From Peptococcaceae bacterium (GTDB lineage Bacteria > Bacillota > Desulfitobacteriia > Desulfitobacteriales > Syntrophobotulaceae): DNA of 33,888 nucleotides. The position numbers and the translations under genes are program-made. The notes under the pieces are model-generated. The model saw only the letters and a list, made by a program, of their open reading frames with translations, did not search any database and was not told the origin of the DNA. This document shows, piece after piece, positions 1 to 8,129 of this stretch. Every line of letters begins with the position of its first letter. Within the stretch, counting starts at the first letter, position 1. The DNA is taken from assembly GCA_012517475.1 (NCBI GenBank), contig JAAYUV010000054.1, forward strand, positions 1 to 33,888, written 5' to 3'.

Positions 1-129
1 TAGCTTCCTTAATATTTTTCCAATGTCCGCTTTGATTTTCCCATAGATCAACTGCCTTCTGTACTTTGGTGCAAACACGATATGATATTTACAATTCCAT
101 TGCGTGTGTGATAAACTTTCCGTATCCAT
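1..129 (-). CDS. tnpA: IS200-like transposase TnpA, N-terminal fragment (cut by window edge)
   Basis: The minus strand from 129 to the window edge reads 43 codons without a stop, starting ATG at 129-127. The translation contains CKYHIVFAPKYRRQ, the characteristic N-terminal segment of Y1 (HUH) single-strand transposases of the IS200/IS605 family. The catalytic HUH and tyrosine motifs lie further downstream, outside the window, so activity cannot be judged. Known family members cut and rejoin single-stranded DNA at hairpins near the element ends, and a candidate hairpin is present upstream at 226-248. The family call is secure from this motif; whether the gene is intact is unknown. Confidence 0.8.
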   Translation of the reverse strand, partial: MDTESLSHTQWNCKYHIVFAPKYRRQLIYGKIKADIGKILRKL

Positions 130-225
130 TTGGATTACTACTTCCTATTTTAATGCGGCTGCCAAACCTGCACTATTTTATCAAAATCGGAGGTAGTCTT
201 TCTACTCATAGCTAAAGCTCTTTGG

Positions 226-248
226 AACCACCTGCATAGCAGGTGGTT
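226..248. repeat. Hairpin at the IS200-like element end
   Basis: A perfect inverted repeat AACCACCTGC-ATA-GCAGGTGGTT has 10-bp arms and a 3-base loop. It lies upstream of tnpA, as the subterminal hairpin of IS200-type elements does. It has no adjacent T tract on the minus strand, so I read it as a transposition signal and not as a terminator. Confidence 0.6.
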
Positions 249-256
249 TTCGTTAG

Positions 257-291
257 ACAAACAAAAGACCCTTTCATATTTGAAAGGGTCT
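257..291 (-). terminator. Rho-independent terminator of the polar amino-acid ABC operon
   Basis: An 11-bp perfect stem (266-276 with 281-291) and a 4-base loop are followed on the minus strand by TTTTGTTTG. It sits 20 bases after the stop codon of the last permease gene and closes that operon. Confidence 0.8.
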
Positions 292-310
292 CAGTATGAA
301 CCAAAACCGA

Positions 311-961
311 TTAATAACTGTGATGAGCCCTCTTTAGCTGCTGATTCCGGGCAATTACCGAAAGCGCATAATTCAGAACAAAGTATGTGATCGCTATCAT
401 GATAAATATCGCAAATACTTGTGCTGTAGTTCCGTACTGCCCCATGATGATCATACCTTTTCCTGTTAAGTCCTCAACCCCAACAGCCCATACGAAAGAC
501 GTATCTTTTATTACGGTAATGAATTGGGACACCAACGGGGGAATCATTTTCCGCATAGCCTGAGGAAGAATAATATGAGTCAGGGTCAGCCGGTATGAGA
601 AGCCCTGTGATTTAGCAGCTTCCCATTGCCCTTTGTCAATAGAATTGAGTCCGCCGCGGACGATCTCCGCAATGATGGCGGAGGTAAAAATCGTCATGGC
701 AACAATCCCTGCATAAAGCGGCCCCAGCGGAGTCATAAAACGGCAAACCAGGATAAAAAGCAACATCGGTATATTCCGGACAATCTCAATATAGAATGCT
801 GCAATCTGGCTTATCACACGTTTTTTGGAATACCGTGCTATGCCCAGAATTGTTCCGAAAATCGTGCTGAATATGATTGCTGCACCTGCAATGTATATCG
901 TTACCAATAGCCCCTCACCCAGAAAACGAAAGATTTCGGGTTTCATCAAATCTCTGATCAT
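311..961 (-). CDS. glnP: Polar amino-acid ABC transporter permease (second permease subunit)
   Basis: This is an inner-membrane permease of the His/Glu/Gln/Arg/opine family, which forms the translocation pore with the preceding permease and is driven by the ATPase at 2540-3265. The 216-residue protein has several hydrophobic segments and the EAA loop that docks to the ATPase (EAAKSQGFS followed by [13 protein letters not shown]). The start was set at the ATG at 961 because GGAGG precedes it and it overlaps the upstream stop codon as ATGA; a longer reading frame adds 19 unlikely residues. It is the last gene of the operon, followed by a terminator. The gene name follows the Bacillus glnQHMP order, but the partner binding protein suggests acidic amino acids as substrate. 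Confidence 0.88.
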   Translation of the reverse strand: MIRDLMKPEIFRFLGEGLLVTIYIAGAAIIFSTIFGTILGIARYSKKRVISQIAAFYIEIVRNIPMLLFILVCRFMTPLGPLYAGIVAMTIFTSAIIAEIVRGGLNSIDKGQWEAAKSQGFSYRLTLTHIILPQAMRKMIPPLVSQFITVIKDTSFVWAVGVEDLTGKGMIIMGQYGTTAQVFAIFIMIAITYFVLNYALSVIARNQQLKRAHHSY

Positions 962-1629
962 GCTGAAACCTCCGCTCTCTTTTCTAGGTACCGTACCAGA
1001 TTGGCCAGAGGGAAACATAAGGAAAGATATAGCAAGCCGACAACCACATAAGTAGGCCCATAATGGAGCGTCTCACTGGACCAGGAATCCGCCCTGTACA
1101 TGAGGTCTCCGCCTGCAATTAAGGCCATAACCGAGGTATTTTTAATCAAGTTTACAGCCTGATTGGCCAAAGGCGGAAGAACCACCCTTGCTGCCTGGGG
1201 CAAAATGATATAGCGCATTGCTCCTACATAATTAAAACCCTGGGATAAAGCCGCTTCCATTTGTCCGCGGTGAATAGACTGGATCCCTGCTCTAATTACT
1301 TCAGCAATATATGCACCGTGGTAGATCCCGACACCCAAGACACCGACCGCCAGAACTGGAAGCATAATCCCCATATGCGGTAATCCGTTAAACAGGAAGA
1401 AAACCTGAATTACCAAAGGAGTATTTTGGATAAATTCTACATATACCCTGTTAATCGCTTTGGGAAATTTAAAATGGGTTGATCCAAGCACGCCAAATAT
1501 AATTCCCAATACGAGTGCTAAGCACAGGGACAATGAAGACGCCAATAATGTTGTTAAAAACCCTTCGGCAAATACTTTCCAATTTGCAAACAACGCTAAC
1601 CACTTAAATCCCGCAAAAGGTCCAACCAC
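958..1629 (-). CDS. glnM: Polar amino-acid ABC transporter permease (first permease subunit)
   Basis: This 223-residue membrane protein belongs to the same permease family as the next gene. Its EAA docking loop is visible as [23 protein letters not shown]. Such permeases work as heterodimers, and two adjacent non-identical permease genes fit that. The frame opens with GTG at 1629 behind only a weak purine-rich site, and no in-frame alternative looks better. It follows the binding-protein gene by 40 bases and overlaps the second permease gene by four bases, implying translational coupling. Function is firm at family level; substrate is inferred from the neighbouring binding protein. Confidence 0.85.
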   Translation of the reverse strand: MVGPFAGFKWLALFANWKVFAEGFLTTLLASSLSLCLALVLGIIFGVLGSTHFKFPKAINRVYVEFIQNTPLVIQVFFLFNGLPHMGIMLPVLAVGVLGVGIYHGAYIAEVIRAGIQSIHRGQMEAALSQGFNYVGAMRYIILPQAARVVLPPLANQAVNLIKNTSVMALIAGGDLMYRADSWSSETLHYGPTYVVVGLLYLSLCFPLANLVRYLEKRAEVSA

Positions 1630-1669
1630 CAGATTAACCCCATTTCTGAGCTATCGAAAGATGACTAGC

Positions 1670-2476
1670 TTATTTTAAGCCCCACTTGGTAATCAGTTTA
1701 TCAAGCTCGCCATTACTCTTCATTTCATTTACGGTATCGTTGATCAGTTTTGCTAAAGCGTCATTACCTTTTTTGCTGGCAAGACCGTAGTTTTGTGAAG
1801 TGAAGTTATCCGGAAGAATGACGGTGCTGTCGTCAAGATATCCGAAGAGGATGGATTTATCAACGGAGAAGCATTGAACGCGACCGGAATCAAGAGCAGC
1901 CTTAATTTCAGGATAAGTAGCAAATTCAAGGAATTCTACTTTAATTCCGAGTTTGTCGGCAGCTTCCTGAATTGCTTTTTTACTGGTAGCGCTTTGGGCT
2001 ACCCCAATCTTTTTGCCGTTGAGATCTTTCAGACCGGCAATTTTAGCATCTTTTTTAACAAGTAATCCTACATAGTCAACAAAATAGGGATCTGAGAAAT
2101 TATAGGTTTGTTTACGTTCTTCAGTAATGGTAAAGGTAGCTGCGACGAGATCGATTTCACCGCTGTCAAGCAGTGGGCCGCGGGTCTTAGCGGTAACAGC
2201 CTGGAGGTCTATTTTTTTCTCATCGCCTAAGATCTTTTTGGCAATTGCCCTTGCCAGATCAATCTCGAAACCATCAATTTGATTGGTCTTAGGATCTTTG
2301 TAACCAAATTTAGGAACGTCAATCTTGACTCCTACTTTGAGTACGCCGCGATCTTTAATCGCTTTCAGATCGGCAGGTTCTTTAGACTGGGTGGTGGCCG
2401 GTGTCGAGCTGCAGCCAACTAATACCAGGCTAAGCATAAGAAGTAAAACTAAACCGATTAAACTTACCTTTTTCAT
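1670..2476 (-). CDS. glnH: Amino-acid-binding lipoprotein of ABC transporter, PEB1-like (aspartate/glutamate type)
   Basis: This extracytoplasmic solute-binding protein delivers substrate to the two permeases. It is 268 residues long and opens with a lipoprotein signal peptide (MKKVSLIG, hydrophobic stretch, lipobox LVGC with the lipidated cysteine near residue 22). The mature part is a type 3 solute-binding domain (SBP_bac_3). The segments VTAKTRGPLLDSGEIDLVAA, TYNFSDPYF and SVDKSILFGYLDD recall Campylobacter PEB1, which binds aspartate and glutamate; that comparison is from memory. The operon order (ATPase, binding protein, two permeases) matches Bacillus glnQHMP, so glutamine is the alternative substrate. 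A GGGAGAGAGG ribosome site precedes the ATG. Confidence 0.87.
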   Translation of the reverse strand: MKKVSLIGLVLLLMLSLVLVGCSSTPATTQSKEPADLKAIKDRGVLKVGVKIDVPKFGYKDPKTNQIDGFEIDLARAIAKKILGDEKKIDLQAVTAKTRGPLLDSGEIDLVAATFTITEERKQTYNFSDPYFVDYVGLLVKKDAKIAGLKDLNGKKIGVAQSATSKKAIQEAADKLGIKVEFLEFATYPEIKAALDSGRVQCFSVDKSILFGYLDDSTVILPDNFTSQNYGLASKKGNDALAKLINDTVNEMKSNGELDKLITKWGLK

Positions 2477-2539
2477 CCTTTTTTCCTCTCTCCCTAAAAA
2501 TATATTTGTGCCTTTTTACAGGCAGCACCCCTAAGTTAA

Positions 2540-3265
2540 TTAACGCAGAATCTTGCTTAAAAACAGTTTGGTGCGATCATGATTCGGATTAATAAAGAAG
2601 TGTTCCGGGGTACCTTGTTCAACAATTTCACCTTCATCCATAAAGATTACTCTATCGGCCACCTGACGGGCAAAGCCCATTTCATGCGTGACGACAACCA
2701 TGGTAATCCCTTCATGCGCCAGATCAACCATAACATCCAGCACTTCCTGTATCATTTCCGGATCCAGTGCCGAAGTAGGTTCATCAAATAACATAATTTT
2801 AGGTCTCATGTTTAAAGCTCTGGCTATAGCAACTCTCTGCTGCTGGCCGCCTGAAAGCTGAGACGGAAAAGCATTGGCTTTTGCCCTTAGACCGACCCTG
2901 TCCAGGTACTTCATCCCTGACTCTTCAGCCTCTTCTTTGGCTACTCCGCCAACAATAATCGGTGCTAATGTGAGGTTTTCCAGTACGGTCTTATGCGGGT
3001 AAAGGTTAAATTGTTGAAATACCATAGCAACCTGTTGTCTGACTTTAGCTACCGGAGCATTGTGAGCAGTAATTTCCACCCCGTCAACTACTACTTTTCC
3101 CGAGGTGGGTTTTTCGAGCAGGTTCATACACCTGATCAGAGTGCTTTTTCCCGAACCGCTGGGTCCGATCACCACGAGCTTTTCGCCGGTTTGTACTGTT
3201 AAACTAATGTCTTTTAAAACATGATTATGTCCAAAATATTTATGTACCTCAGTTAATTGAATCAC
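2540..3265 (-). CDS. glnQ: Polar amino-acid ABC transporter ATP-binding protein
   Basis: This cytoplasmic ATPase powers the transporter encoded by the next three genes. Visible motifs in order are Walker A GPSGSGKS (about residue 33), the Q-loop in [12 protein letters not shown], signature LSGGQQQR, Walker B IMLFDEP followed by the D-loop SALD, and the H-loop histidine in VVTHEMGF. Length (241 residues) is normal for the GlnQ/HisP group. The start is GTG at 3265, nine bases after GGGGAGG. It is the first gene of the operon, with about 400 bases of control region before the divergent amidohydrolase gene. Confidence 0.92.
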   Translation of the reverse strand: MIQLTEVHKYFGHNHVLKDISLTVQTGEKLVVIGPSGSGKSTLIRCMNLLEKPTSGKVVVDGVEITAHNAPVAKVRQQVAMVFQQFNLYPHKTVLENLTLAPIIVGGVAKEEAEESGMKYLDRVGLRAKANAFPSQLSGGQQQRVAIARALNMRPKIMLFDEPTSALDPEMIQEVLDVMVDLAHEGITMVVVTHEMGFARQVADRVIFMDEGEIVEQGTPEHFFINPNHDRTKLFLSKILR

Positions 3266-3665
3266 TCTGATGTTCCTCCCCTGGAAACGGTAGTTTTTCT
3301 ACTAAGTGAATACCCCTTGTTCACCTCCGCGTAAAAAAAAGATGCCGAAACGTGCCAGGAATTCAGCAACTGAATAACTGTCCAATATTAATGTAAGAAT
3401 ATTATACATTACATCATTATGAACGTATAGTAAAAATTGATAATTATTCATTGTATACATTTTTTTACAAATGGAAAACGATACAGCCGTATCTTCCAGA
3501 TAATTGAGCTATCATTCCAAAAGCCGGATCTGATAGGCCGCAGTACGTCCCACGGGCTGATTATTAAGTTAATTACTTTAATTTCCCCTGGTAAAGATCC
3601 CATGCTCAGTCTATTATAGTATATAGTTTCACAATACCATACATTACATCGAAAGAGGAGCAGCC
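3266..3665. promoter_or_regulatory. Divergent control region between glnQ and the amidohydrolase gene
   Basis: There is no convincing coding frame in these 400 bases. The sequence is AT-rich and holds an inverted repeat TAATGTA-N9-TACATTA (3389-3411) overlapping a minus-strand TATAAT (3402-3407), a smaller palindrome ATTCAG-CAA-CTGAAT (3361-3375), and a 12-base motif ATACATTACATC present near both gene starts (3404-3415 and 3639-3650). Good -35 partners were not obvious, so the promoters themselves are weakly supported. No T-box or known riboswitch core was recognised. Confidence 0.5.
3389..3411. promoter_or_regulatory. Inverted repeat, candidate operator for the glnQ operon
   Basis: TAATGTA at 3389-3395 and its exact reverse complement TACATTA at 3405-3411 flank nine bases that include most of a minus-strand TATAAT. 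A dimeric repressor bound here would block the -10 element. The binding protein is unknown. Confidence 0.4.
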
Positions 3666-4466
3666 ATGACTTCAGCTAAATATCCGGAGATTATAGATAT
3701 ACATTCTCATATTTACCCAGAAAAAATTGCTTCGATTGCAGTATCTTCAATCAGATCTTTTTATGAAATCCCCATGCATGGAAAAGGAACCGTTCATGAT
3801 CTGGCAAAACTGGAACACCGCGCGGGAATAGAAAGGTTTGTGGTTAGTTCCACAGCAACTTCACCTCAGCAAGTACCCGCTATCAACAATTTTCTGGCTG
3901 AAGTGTCTGAACGGTTTACTCAGGTTTTGAGTTTTGGTACAATTCACCCGGAATTTCCTTCCCCTAAAAAAGCAATTAATCAAATCATCTCGTTAGGACT
4001 TAAAGGAGTGAAACTTCACCCGGATTTTCAAAAATATAATATAGATGATCCCCTCATGTTTCCTATTTACGAAGCAATAGAAGGACAACTTCCGATCTTA
4101 TTTCATATAGGCGACAACCGGATGGATTACTCGAGTCCTTATAGATTGGTGAAGATTCTTGACCATTTTCCGGGGCTTACCGCAATCGCTGCCCATCTGG
4201 GAGGCTACAGGGTATGGCATGGAGAAGCCCAGGCACTCCTTGGCAGAGAGGTTTATATCGACACTTCCAGTTCTCTGATGTTTCTCAATCAGGAAACAGC
4301 CGTTAACATTATCCGTCAACATGGGATAAACAAGGTTTTATTTGGAACGGATTACCCGATGTGGAGCCCCCAGGCAGAACTCAAACGTTTCCTGTCCCTT
4401 GGGCTGACAAAAGAAGAAAACCAGGCAATTCTTTCAGAAAATGCCAAGAAAGTACTGGGATTGTAA
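3666..4466 (+). CDS. Metal-dependent amidohydrolase (amidohydrolase_2 family)
   Basis: This is a TIM-barrel metal-dependent hydrolase or decarboxylase-like protein of 266 residues. It has the metal ligands of the family: H13 and H15 in DIHSH after the first strand, H118 in GVKLHP, H147 in LFHIGD, H177 in AAHLGG and D229 in LFGTDYP. Those motifs fit the amidohydrolase_2 group, which includes hydrolases and non-oxidative decarboxylases, so the substrate cannot be named. The ATG at 3666 follows AGAGGAG at good distance. It is the only plus-strand gene among the transport operons and ends only five bases before the convergent livF stop codon, with no terminator between. It does not obviously belong to either transporter. 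Confidence 0.8.
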   Translation: MTSAKYPEIIDIHSHIYPEKIASIAVSSIRSFYEIPMHGKGTVHDLAKLEHRAGIERFVVSSTATSPQQVPAINNFLAEVSERFTQVLSFGTIHPEFPSPKKAINQIISLGLKGVKLHPDFQKYNIDDPLMFPIYEAIEGQLPILFHIGDNRMDYSSPYRLVKILDHFPGLTAIAAHLGGYRVWHGEAQALLGREVYIDTSSSLMFLNQETAVNIIRQHGINKVLFGTDYPMWSPQAELKRFLSLGLTKEENQAILSENAKKVLGL

Positions 4467-4471
4467 AACGT

Positions 4472-5194
4472 CTATTTTGCCTTTTCCTTCTTCTTTCCTA
4501 AGTAGGCACTTTTAACTTCTTCATTCTCAAGCAATTCCCTGCCTTTGCCGCTTAAGACAATATTTCCGGTTTCAAGAACATAACCCCAATCAGCAATATG
4601 CAACGCTACATTGGCATTTTGCTCGATGAGAAGAATGGTCACTCCCCGATCCCTGATCTCCTTAATGATTGAAAAAATATGTTTTACAACCAAAGGCGCC
4701 AGTCCCAGGGAAGGCTCATCCATCATCATAATTTTAGGACGGGACATCAATGCTCTCCCAACTGCCAACATTTGCTGTTCTCCACCGGACAGAGTCCCAG
4801 CCATCTGCCAGGATCGCTCTCTGAGTCTTGGAAATAGATCATAGACCCATTGAATATCCTTCTGAATCTCTTCTCTATCGGTTCGCAAATAGGCTCCGAT
4901 CATGAGGTTTTCAACTACCGACAAATTCGGGAAAACTCGTCTCCCCTCCGGAACCAAGGTAATTCCCTTGGCAACAATTTCTGAAGTTTTCATTCCGGTA
5001 ATTTCTTCCCCTTGGTACATGACCTTGCCCGATCTACTTTTTACGAGACCCATAATCGAACGCAGAGTAGTGGATTTTCCCGCCCCATTGGCTCCGATCA
5101 ATGTAACAATATTTCCTTCCGGGACTTCCAGGGTAATCCCTTTCAGGGCTTCAATACCGCCATAAGCCACCGTAAGATTTTCTATTCTAAGCAT
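4472..5194 (-). CDS. livF: Branched-chain amino-acid ABC transporter ATP-binding protein LivF
   Basis: This is one of the two ATPases of the Liv transporter. The 240-residue protein shows Walker A GANGAGKS, signature LSGGEQQM, Walker B IMMMDEPSLGLAP and a switch histidine replaced by the LIEQN segment, as is typical of LivF. The start was set at the ATG at 5194, where the GGGGGTGGAAG stretch provides a ribosome site and the frame overlaps the end of livG by eight bases; a longer frame adds nine residues that do not fit the family. It is the last gene of livKHMGF and converges on the amidohydrolase gene. Confidence 0.92.
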   Translation of the reverse strand: MLRIENLTVAYGGIEALKGITLEVPEGNIVTLIGANGAGKSTTLRSIMGLVKSRSGKVMYQGEEITGMKTSEIVAKGITLVPEGRRVFPNLSVVENLMIGAYLRTDREEIQKDIQWVYDLFPRLRERSWQMAGTLSGGEQQMLAVGRALMSRPKIMMMDEPSLGLAPLVVKHIFSIIKEIRDRGVTILLIEQNANVALHIADWGYVLETGNIVLSGKGRELLENEEVKSAYLGKKKEKAK

Positions 5195-5969
5195 CTTCTT
5201 CCACCCCCAGATAGGCTTCAATTACCTTTGGGTTATTTTGAATCTCATTGGCCGTACCTTTTGCAATTGTCTCACCGAAATCAAGAACATAGATACGTTC
5301 GGATATTTCCATAACCAATTCCATATGATGCTCGATCAAGAATACTGTAAGATTATACCTCTCCTTGATATCCCTAATGAAATGTGTAAGTTCTTCTGTT
5401 TCCTTTGGATTCATTCCCGCAGCCGGCTCATCAAGCAGCAGAAGACTCGGTTCAGTTGCCAAGGCGCGGGCAATTTCAAGTCTGCGTTGTACCCCGTACG
5501 GGAGAGAAGACGCCACTTCATGCTGATATTTACTTAAACCAAATTCGTTGATTAAAACATCAACTTTTTCTCTCATCTGCTTTTCTTCCATCCTGTACTG
5601 CGGTAACCGGAGGGTAGCAGATAAGAAGTCTGATTTGAGCCTTAGATGGCGGGCAATCAAAATGTTTTCAAGCACGGAAAGTTTTTTGAACAAACGAATA
5701 TTTTGGAAAGTCCTTGCAATCCCATTTTTCGTAATTTGATCGGGCTTCATTCCGGTAATATCTTTTCCGCAATAAATAATCCGGCCCTCAGTTGGGGTAT
5801 AAACACCAGTAATCATATTAAAAGCAGTGGTTTTCCCCGCACCGTTCGGCCCAATTAATGCAACAATTTCCCCGGGATTCACCTCGATAGAAAGATTGTT
5901 TACTGCGGTGATACCTCCGAAACGCATAGTTATTCCCTGCGTTTTCAAAATCGGAACAACATTGCTCAT
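5187..5969 (-). CDS. livG: Branched-chain amino-acid ABC transporter ATP-binding protein LivG
   Basis: This is the second ATPase of the Liv system, 260 residues. Motifs are Walker A GPNGAGKT, the Q-loop in FQNIRLF, a diverged signature LPYGVQRR, Walker B LLLLDEPAAGMNP and the H-loop in LIEHHMELV. The signature lacks the usual LSGGQ glycines, as is common in LivG, which pairs with LivF (complete LSGGEQQ). It overlaps livM upstream by four bases and livF downstream by eight, so translation is probably coupled along the operon. The C-terminal GVEEDA ending is shared with the livF ribosome site. Confidence 0.92.
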   Translation of the reverse strand: MSNVVPILKTQGITMRFGGITAVNNLSIEVNPGEIVALIGPNGAGKTTAFNMITGVYTPTEGRIIYCGKDITGMKPDQITKNGIARTFQNIRLFKKLSVLENILIARHLRLKSDFLSATLRLPQYRMEEKQMREKVDVLINEFGLSKYQHEVASSLPYGVQRRLEIARALATEPSLLLLDEPAAGMNPKETEELTHFIRDIKERYNLTVFLIEHHMELVMEISERIYVLDFGETIAKGTANEIQNNPKVIEAYLGVEEDA

Positions 5970-7030
5970 TTCGCTTCACCACCTTTTGGGCGTTTAAAGG
6001 AAAACTTGGATCCAATCCTTTTGAGCATATCCCAATTTAATTCTTTGGTTCCCATCAACCCATTCCGATAAAACAAAACGATCAACATCAAAAGGATAGA
6101 AAAAACAACCATTCTAAATCCAGGTCTAAACAAGGGAATATCAAAGGATCCAATACTCAGCGGTTCGTCCAGAAAACGCAGCCATTCCTGCCCTGCGGTA
6201 ACAATAAATGCGGAAATAATCGTACCTGAGACGCTTCCCATGCCGCCCAGGACAATAATCAACAGGAAGTTATACGTCAAAACAAACAAAAAGTTTTTGG
6301 GATCTACCGTTCCCAGCAATGCTCCATAAAGGCCTCCGCCTATACCCGCAAAAAAAGCTCCAATTATAAAAGAGAGGACTTTATGATTAAAAAGATTAAT
6401 CCCCATAGCCTCAGCGGCTATTTCATCTTCACGAATAGCTTTAAAGGCTCTTCCATAACTTGAAGAGATAAGAAGTATAATGAATACGATGGTTACAAAT
6501 GCCGTGCCGAATATCCACCAAATATTTGCCGTTGGTGGTATGTTTTTAATGCCCAGAGAACCGTTTGTTATACTTTGGGCATTTGTGATGATAATCCGAA
6601 TGATCTCAGAAAAACCGAGGGTGGCAATGGCCAAATAATCATCCCGAAGTCTTAAAACAGGGGCTCCAATCAAGAAGGCTACTAATGCAGCCAGCAACCC
6701 CCCAAGGATTAACGCTGCAAAAAACGGCAGTTCAATATTTGCGATCAGAGGATGCATAGGCTTTAAATAGAAAACCATGGAACGCATTTCTACCGGTACA
6801 GTAAATATACCTACTACATAAGCTCCTATAGCCATAAAACCTGCATGACCCAACGAAAAAAGTCCGGTAAATCCATTGATAAGATTCATGGACAAAGCGA
6901 GTATTGTATAAATCGCACAAAGGTTTAATACTCTCTTAATATAGGAATCAAAAAATAAGTCCGCACTTAAAATAAATACAAATAGTCCTGCGATCAAAAT
7001 GATTGTAAGAATTTTATCTTGCTTCTTCAT
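5966..7030 (-). CDS. livM: Branched-chain amino-acid ABC transporter permease LivM
   Basis: This multispanning inner-membrane permease has 354 residues and forms the pore with LivH. Around ten hydrophobic segments are visible, with the family-typical LSLGHAGFMAIGAY early on, LRLRDDYLAIATLGFSEI in the middle, and the docking loop AIREDEIAAEAMGIN followed by KVLSFIIGAFFAGIGGGLYG. The C-terminus carries a basic tail (KFSFKRPKGGEAK). The ATG at 7030 follows AAGGTGTG and comes three bases after the livH stop; the end overlaps livG as ATGA. Family assignment is firm. Confidence 0.92.
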   Translation of the reverse strand: MKKQDKILTIILIAGLFVFILSADLFFDSYIKRVLNLCAIYTILALSMNLINGFTGLFSLGHAGFMAIGAYVVGIFTVPVEMRSMVFYLKPMHPLIANIELPFFAALILGGLLAALVAFLIGAPVLRLRDDYLAIATLGFSEIIRIIITNAQSITNGSLGIKNIPPTANIWWIFGTAFVTIVFIILLISSSYGRAFKAIREDEIAAEAMGINLFNHKVLSFIIGAFFAGIGGGLYGALLGTVDPKNFLFVLTYNFLLIIVLGGMGSVSGTIISAFIVTAGQEWLRFLDEPLSIGSFDIPLFRPGFRMVVFSILLMLIVLFYRNGLMGTKELNWDMLKRIGSKFSFKRPKGGEAK

Positions 7031-7033
7031 CGG

Positions 7034-7924
7034 TCACACCTTCTCGGTAGTTTTTTCCCCAAGTATTCCGGTAGGCCTGAATATGAGGATCAGGATCAGA
7101 AGAATGAAGGCAAATGCATCTCGATATCCTGTTAAGGAAGATAGCTTGGCAACAAGTAAAATCTCGCCAAGCCCCAGGATGAAGCCCCCGATAACAGCAC
7201 CTTTAATATTTCCTATACCGCCGATTACTGCCGCAATGAAACACTTGAGGCCGGGCATCACCCCCATCATGGGCTGTACCTGGGGATATTTAATTCCCCA
7301 CATAATTGCTCCCATGGCGGCTAGACCCGACCCTATTGCAAAGGTGGCAGCAATCACCTTATTAATATCGATTCCCATTACCATCGCTGTCTCATAATCC
7401 TTTGATACGGCACGCATTGCCATTCCTAATTTGGTACGATTGATGATATATAATAAGATTGCCAAAATGATCATTGTGACTGCAGGAATGAAGAAAGTGA
7501 TAACTTGAATAGATACCCCGCCGATTACAACCGTATTCGCAAAAAAAGTAATCTCCGGAAAAGCCTTTGGTTTCCCTGAGAAAAGATAATTTGCCAGGTT
7601 CTCCAGCAAAAAGGATACACCAATAGCAGAAATTAGAATCGAGTTCTTGGGTGCATCCCGAAGAGGCCTGTATGCAGAACGTTCTACCAGCATTCCAAGA
7701 AGCGCAGTAGCAAGGATAACCCCTATAAAAGCAAAAGGCCAGGGAACACGAAACGTAGCAATTCCAAAAAACGCAAAATAGGCAGCCATCATAAAAATGT
7801 CGCCATGGGCAAAATTGATCATTCTCAGTATTCCATATACCATGGTATAACCGATTGCGACCAGAGCATATAAGCTGCCAAGTGATACACCGTTAGCCAG
7901 ATGCTGTAACGTCGTACTACTCAT
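7034..7924 (-). CDS. livH: Branched-chain amino-acid ABC transporter permease LivH
   Basis: This is the partner permease of LivM, 296 residues with about eight membrane segments. LGSLYALVAIGYTMVYGILR near the N-terminus, NFAHGDIFMMAAY, RAVSKDYETAMVMGI and the GGIGNIKGAVIGG stretch are typical of LivH. The ATG at 7924 is preceded by a poor ribosome site (GGTGA at about ten bases), which may keep expression below that of livK. About 200 bases containing a long hairpin separate it from livK, the usual arrangement in which the binding protein is made in excess over the membrane parts. Confidence 0.9.
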   Translation of the reverse strand: MSSTTLQHLANGVSLGSLYALVAIGYTMVYGILRMINFAHGDIFMMAAYFAFFGIATFRVPWPFAFIGVILATALLGMLVERSAYRPLRDAPKNSILISAIGVSFLLENLANYLFSGKPKAFPEITFFANTVVIGGVSIQVITFFIPAVTMIILAILLYIINRTKLGMAMRAVSKDYETAMVMGIDINKVIAATFAIGSGLAAMGAIMWGIKYPQVQPMMGVMPGLKCFIAAVIGGIGNIKGAVIGGFILGLGEILLVAKLSSLTGYRDAFAFILLILILIFRPTGILGEKTTEKV

Positions 7925-7964
7925 AAATAATCATTCACCGCCATTAAGTTGGTTGACTTCGCCG

Positions 7965-8089
7965 CTCCTTGCCATCCATGGCATCGGTCGTTTCCCGCCA
8001 TCCTGGCTCCAACGACACTAGCTCATCCTGACCGTCGCGGCATTCGTCAAAACAGCTTCGGCAAGCCTCGCTTGCCGAAGTTGTTTTGA
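7965..8089. repeat. GC-rich intergenic element, possibly a REP-like repeat
   Basis: Between livK and livH lies about 125 bases of higher GC and different texture from the AT-rich intergenic DNA elsewhere. It includes short inverted motifs (TGCCATCCATGGCA) and ends in the long hairpin at 8047-8089. The look is that of a dispersed intergenic palindromic element, but only one copy is in the window, so repetition cannot be shown here. Confidence 0.35.
8047..8089 (-). promoter_or_regulatory. Long intercistronic hairpin between livK and livH
   Basis: Two 19-base arms (8047-8065 and 8071-8089) pair with a single G-U wobble around a 5-base loop. No T tract follows the outer arm on the minus strand (TTTTGACGAATG), so a simple terminator is unlikely. 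A role as mRNA stabiliser or attenuator, giving more livK than livHMGF message, is inferred from position. Confidence 0.55.
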
Positions 8090-8129
8090 TACATGATATC
8101 TGGTATTACAGGTACCTGTTCATATTCAA

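Larger units (their letters stand above)
1..250 (-). mobile_element. Edge of an IS200/IS605-family insertion sequence (partial)
   Basis: The leftmost bases encode the start of an IS200-type transposase on the minus strand. About 100 bases upstream of its start is a perfect 10-bp hairpin (226-248), of the kind these elements carry near their ends as transposase recognition structures. The element therefore runs out of the window to the left and its tnpA-proximal end lies near 250. The exact boundary cannot be fixed because the other end is not visible. It lies just downstream of the terminator of the neighbouring transport operon, so it seems not to have damaged a gene. Confidence 0.7.

Noticed and set aside
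8047-8089. Long hairpin considered as a rho-independent terminator
   Set aside because: No T tract follows on the minus strand, and livH-livF need read-through from livK or an internal promoter.
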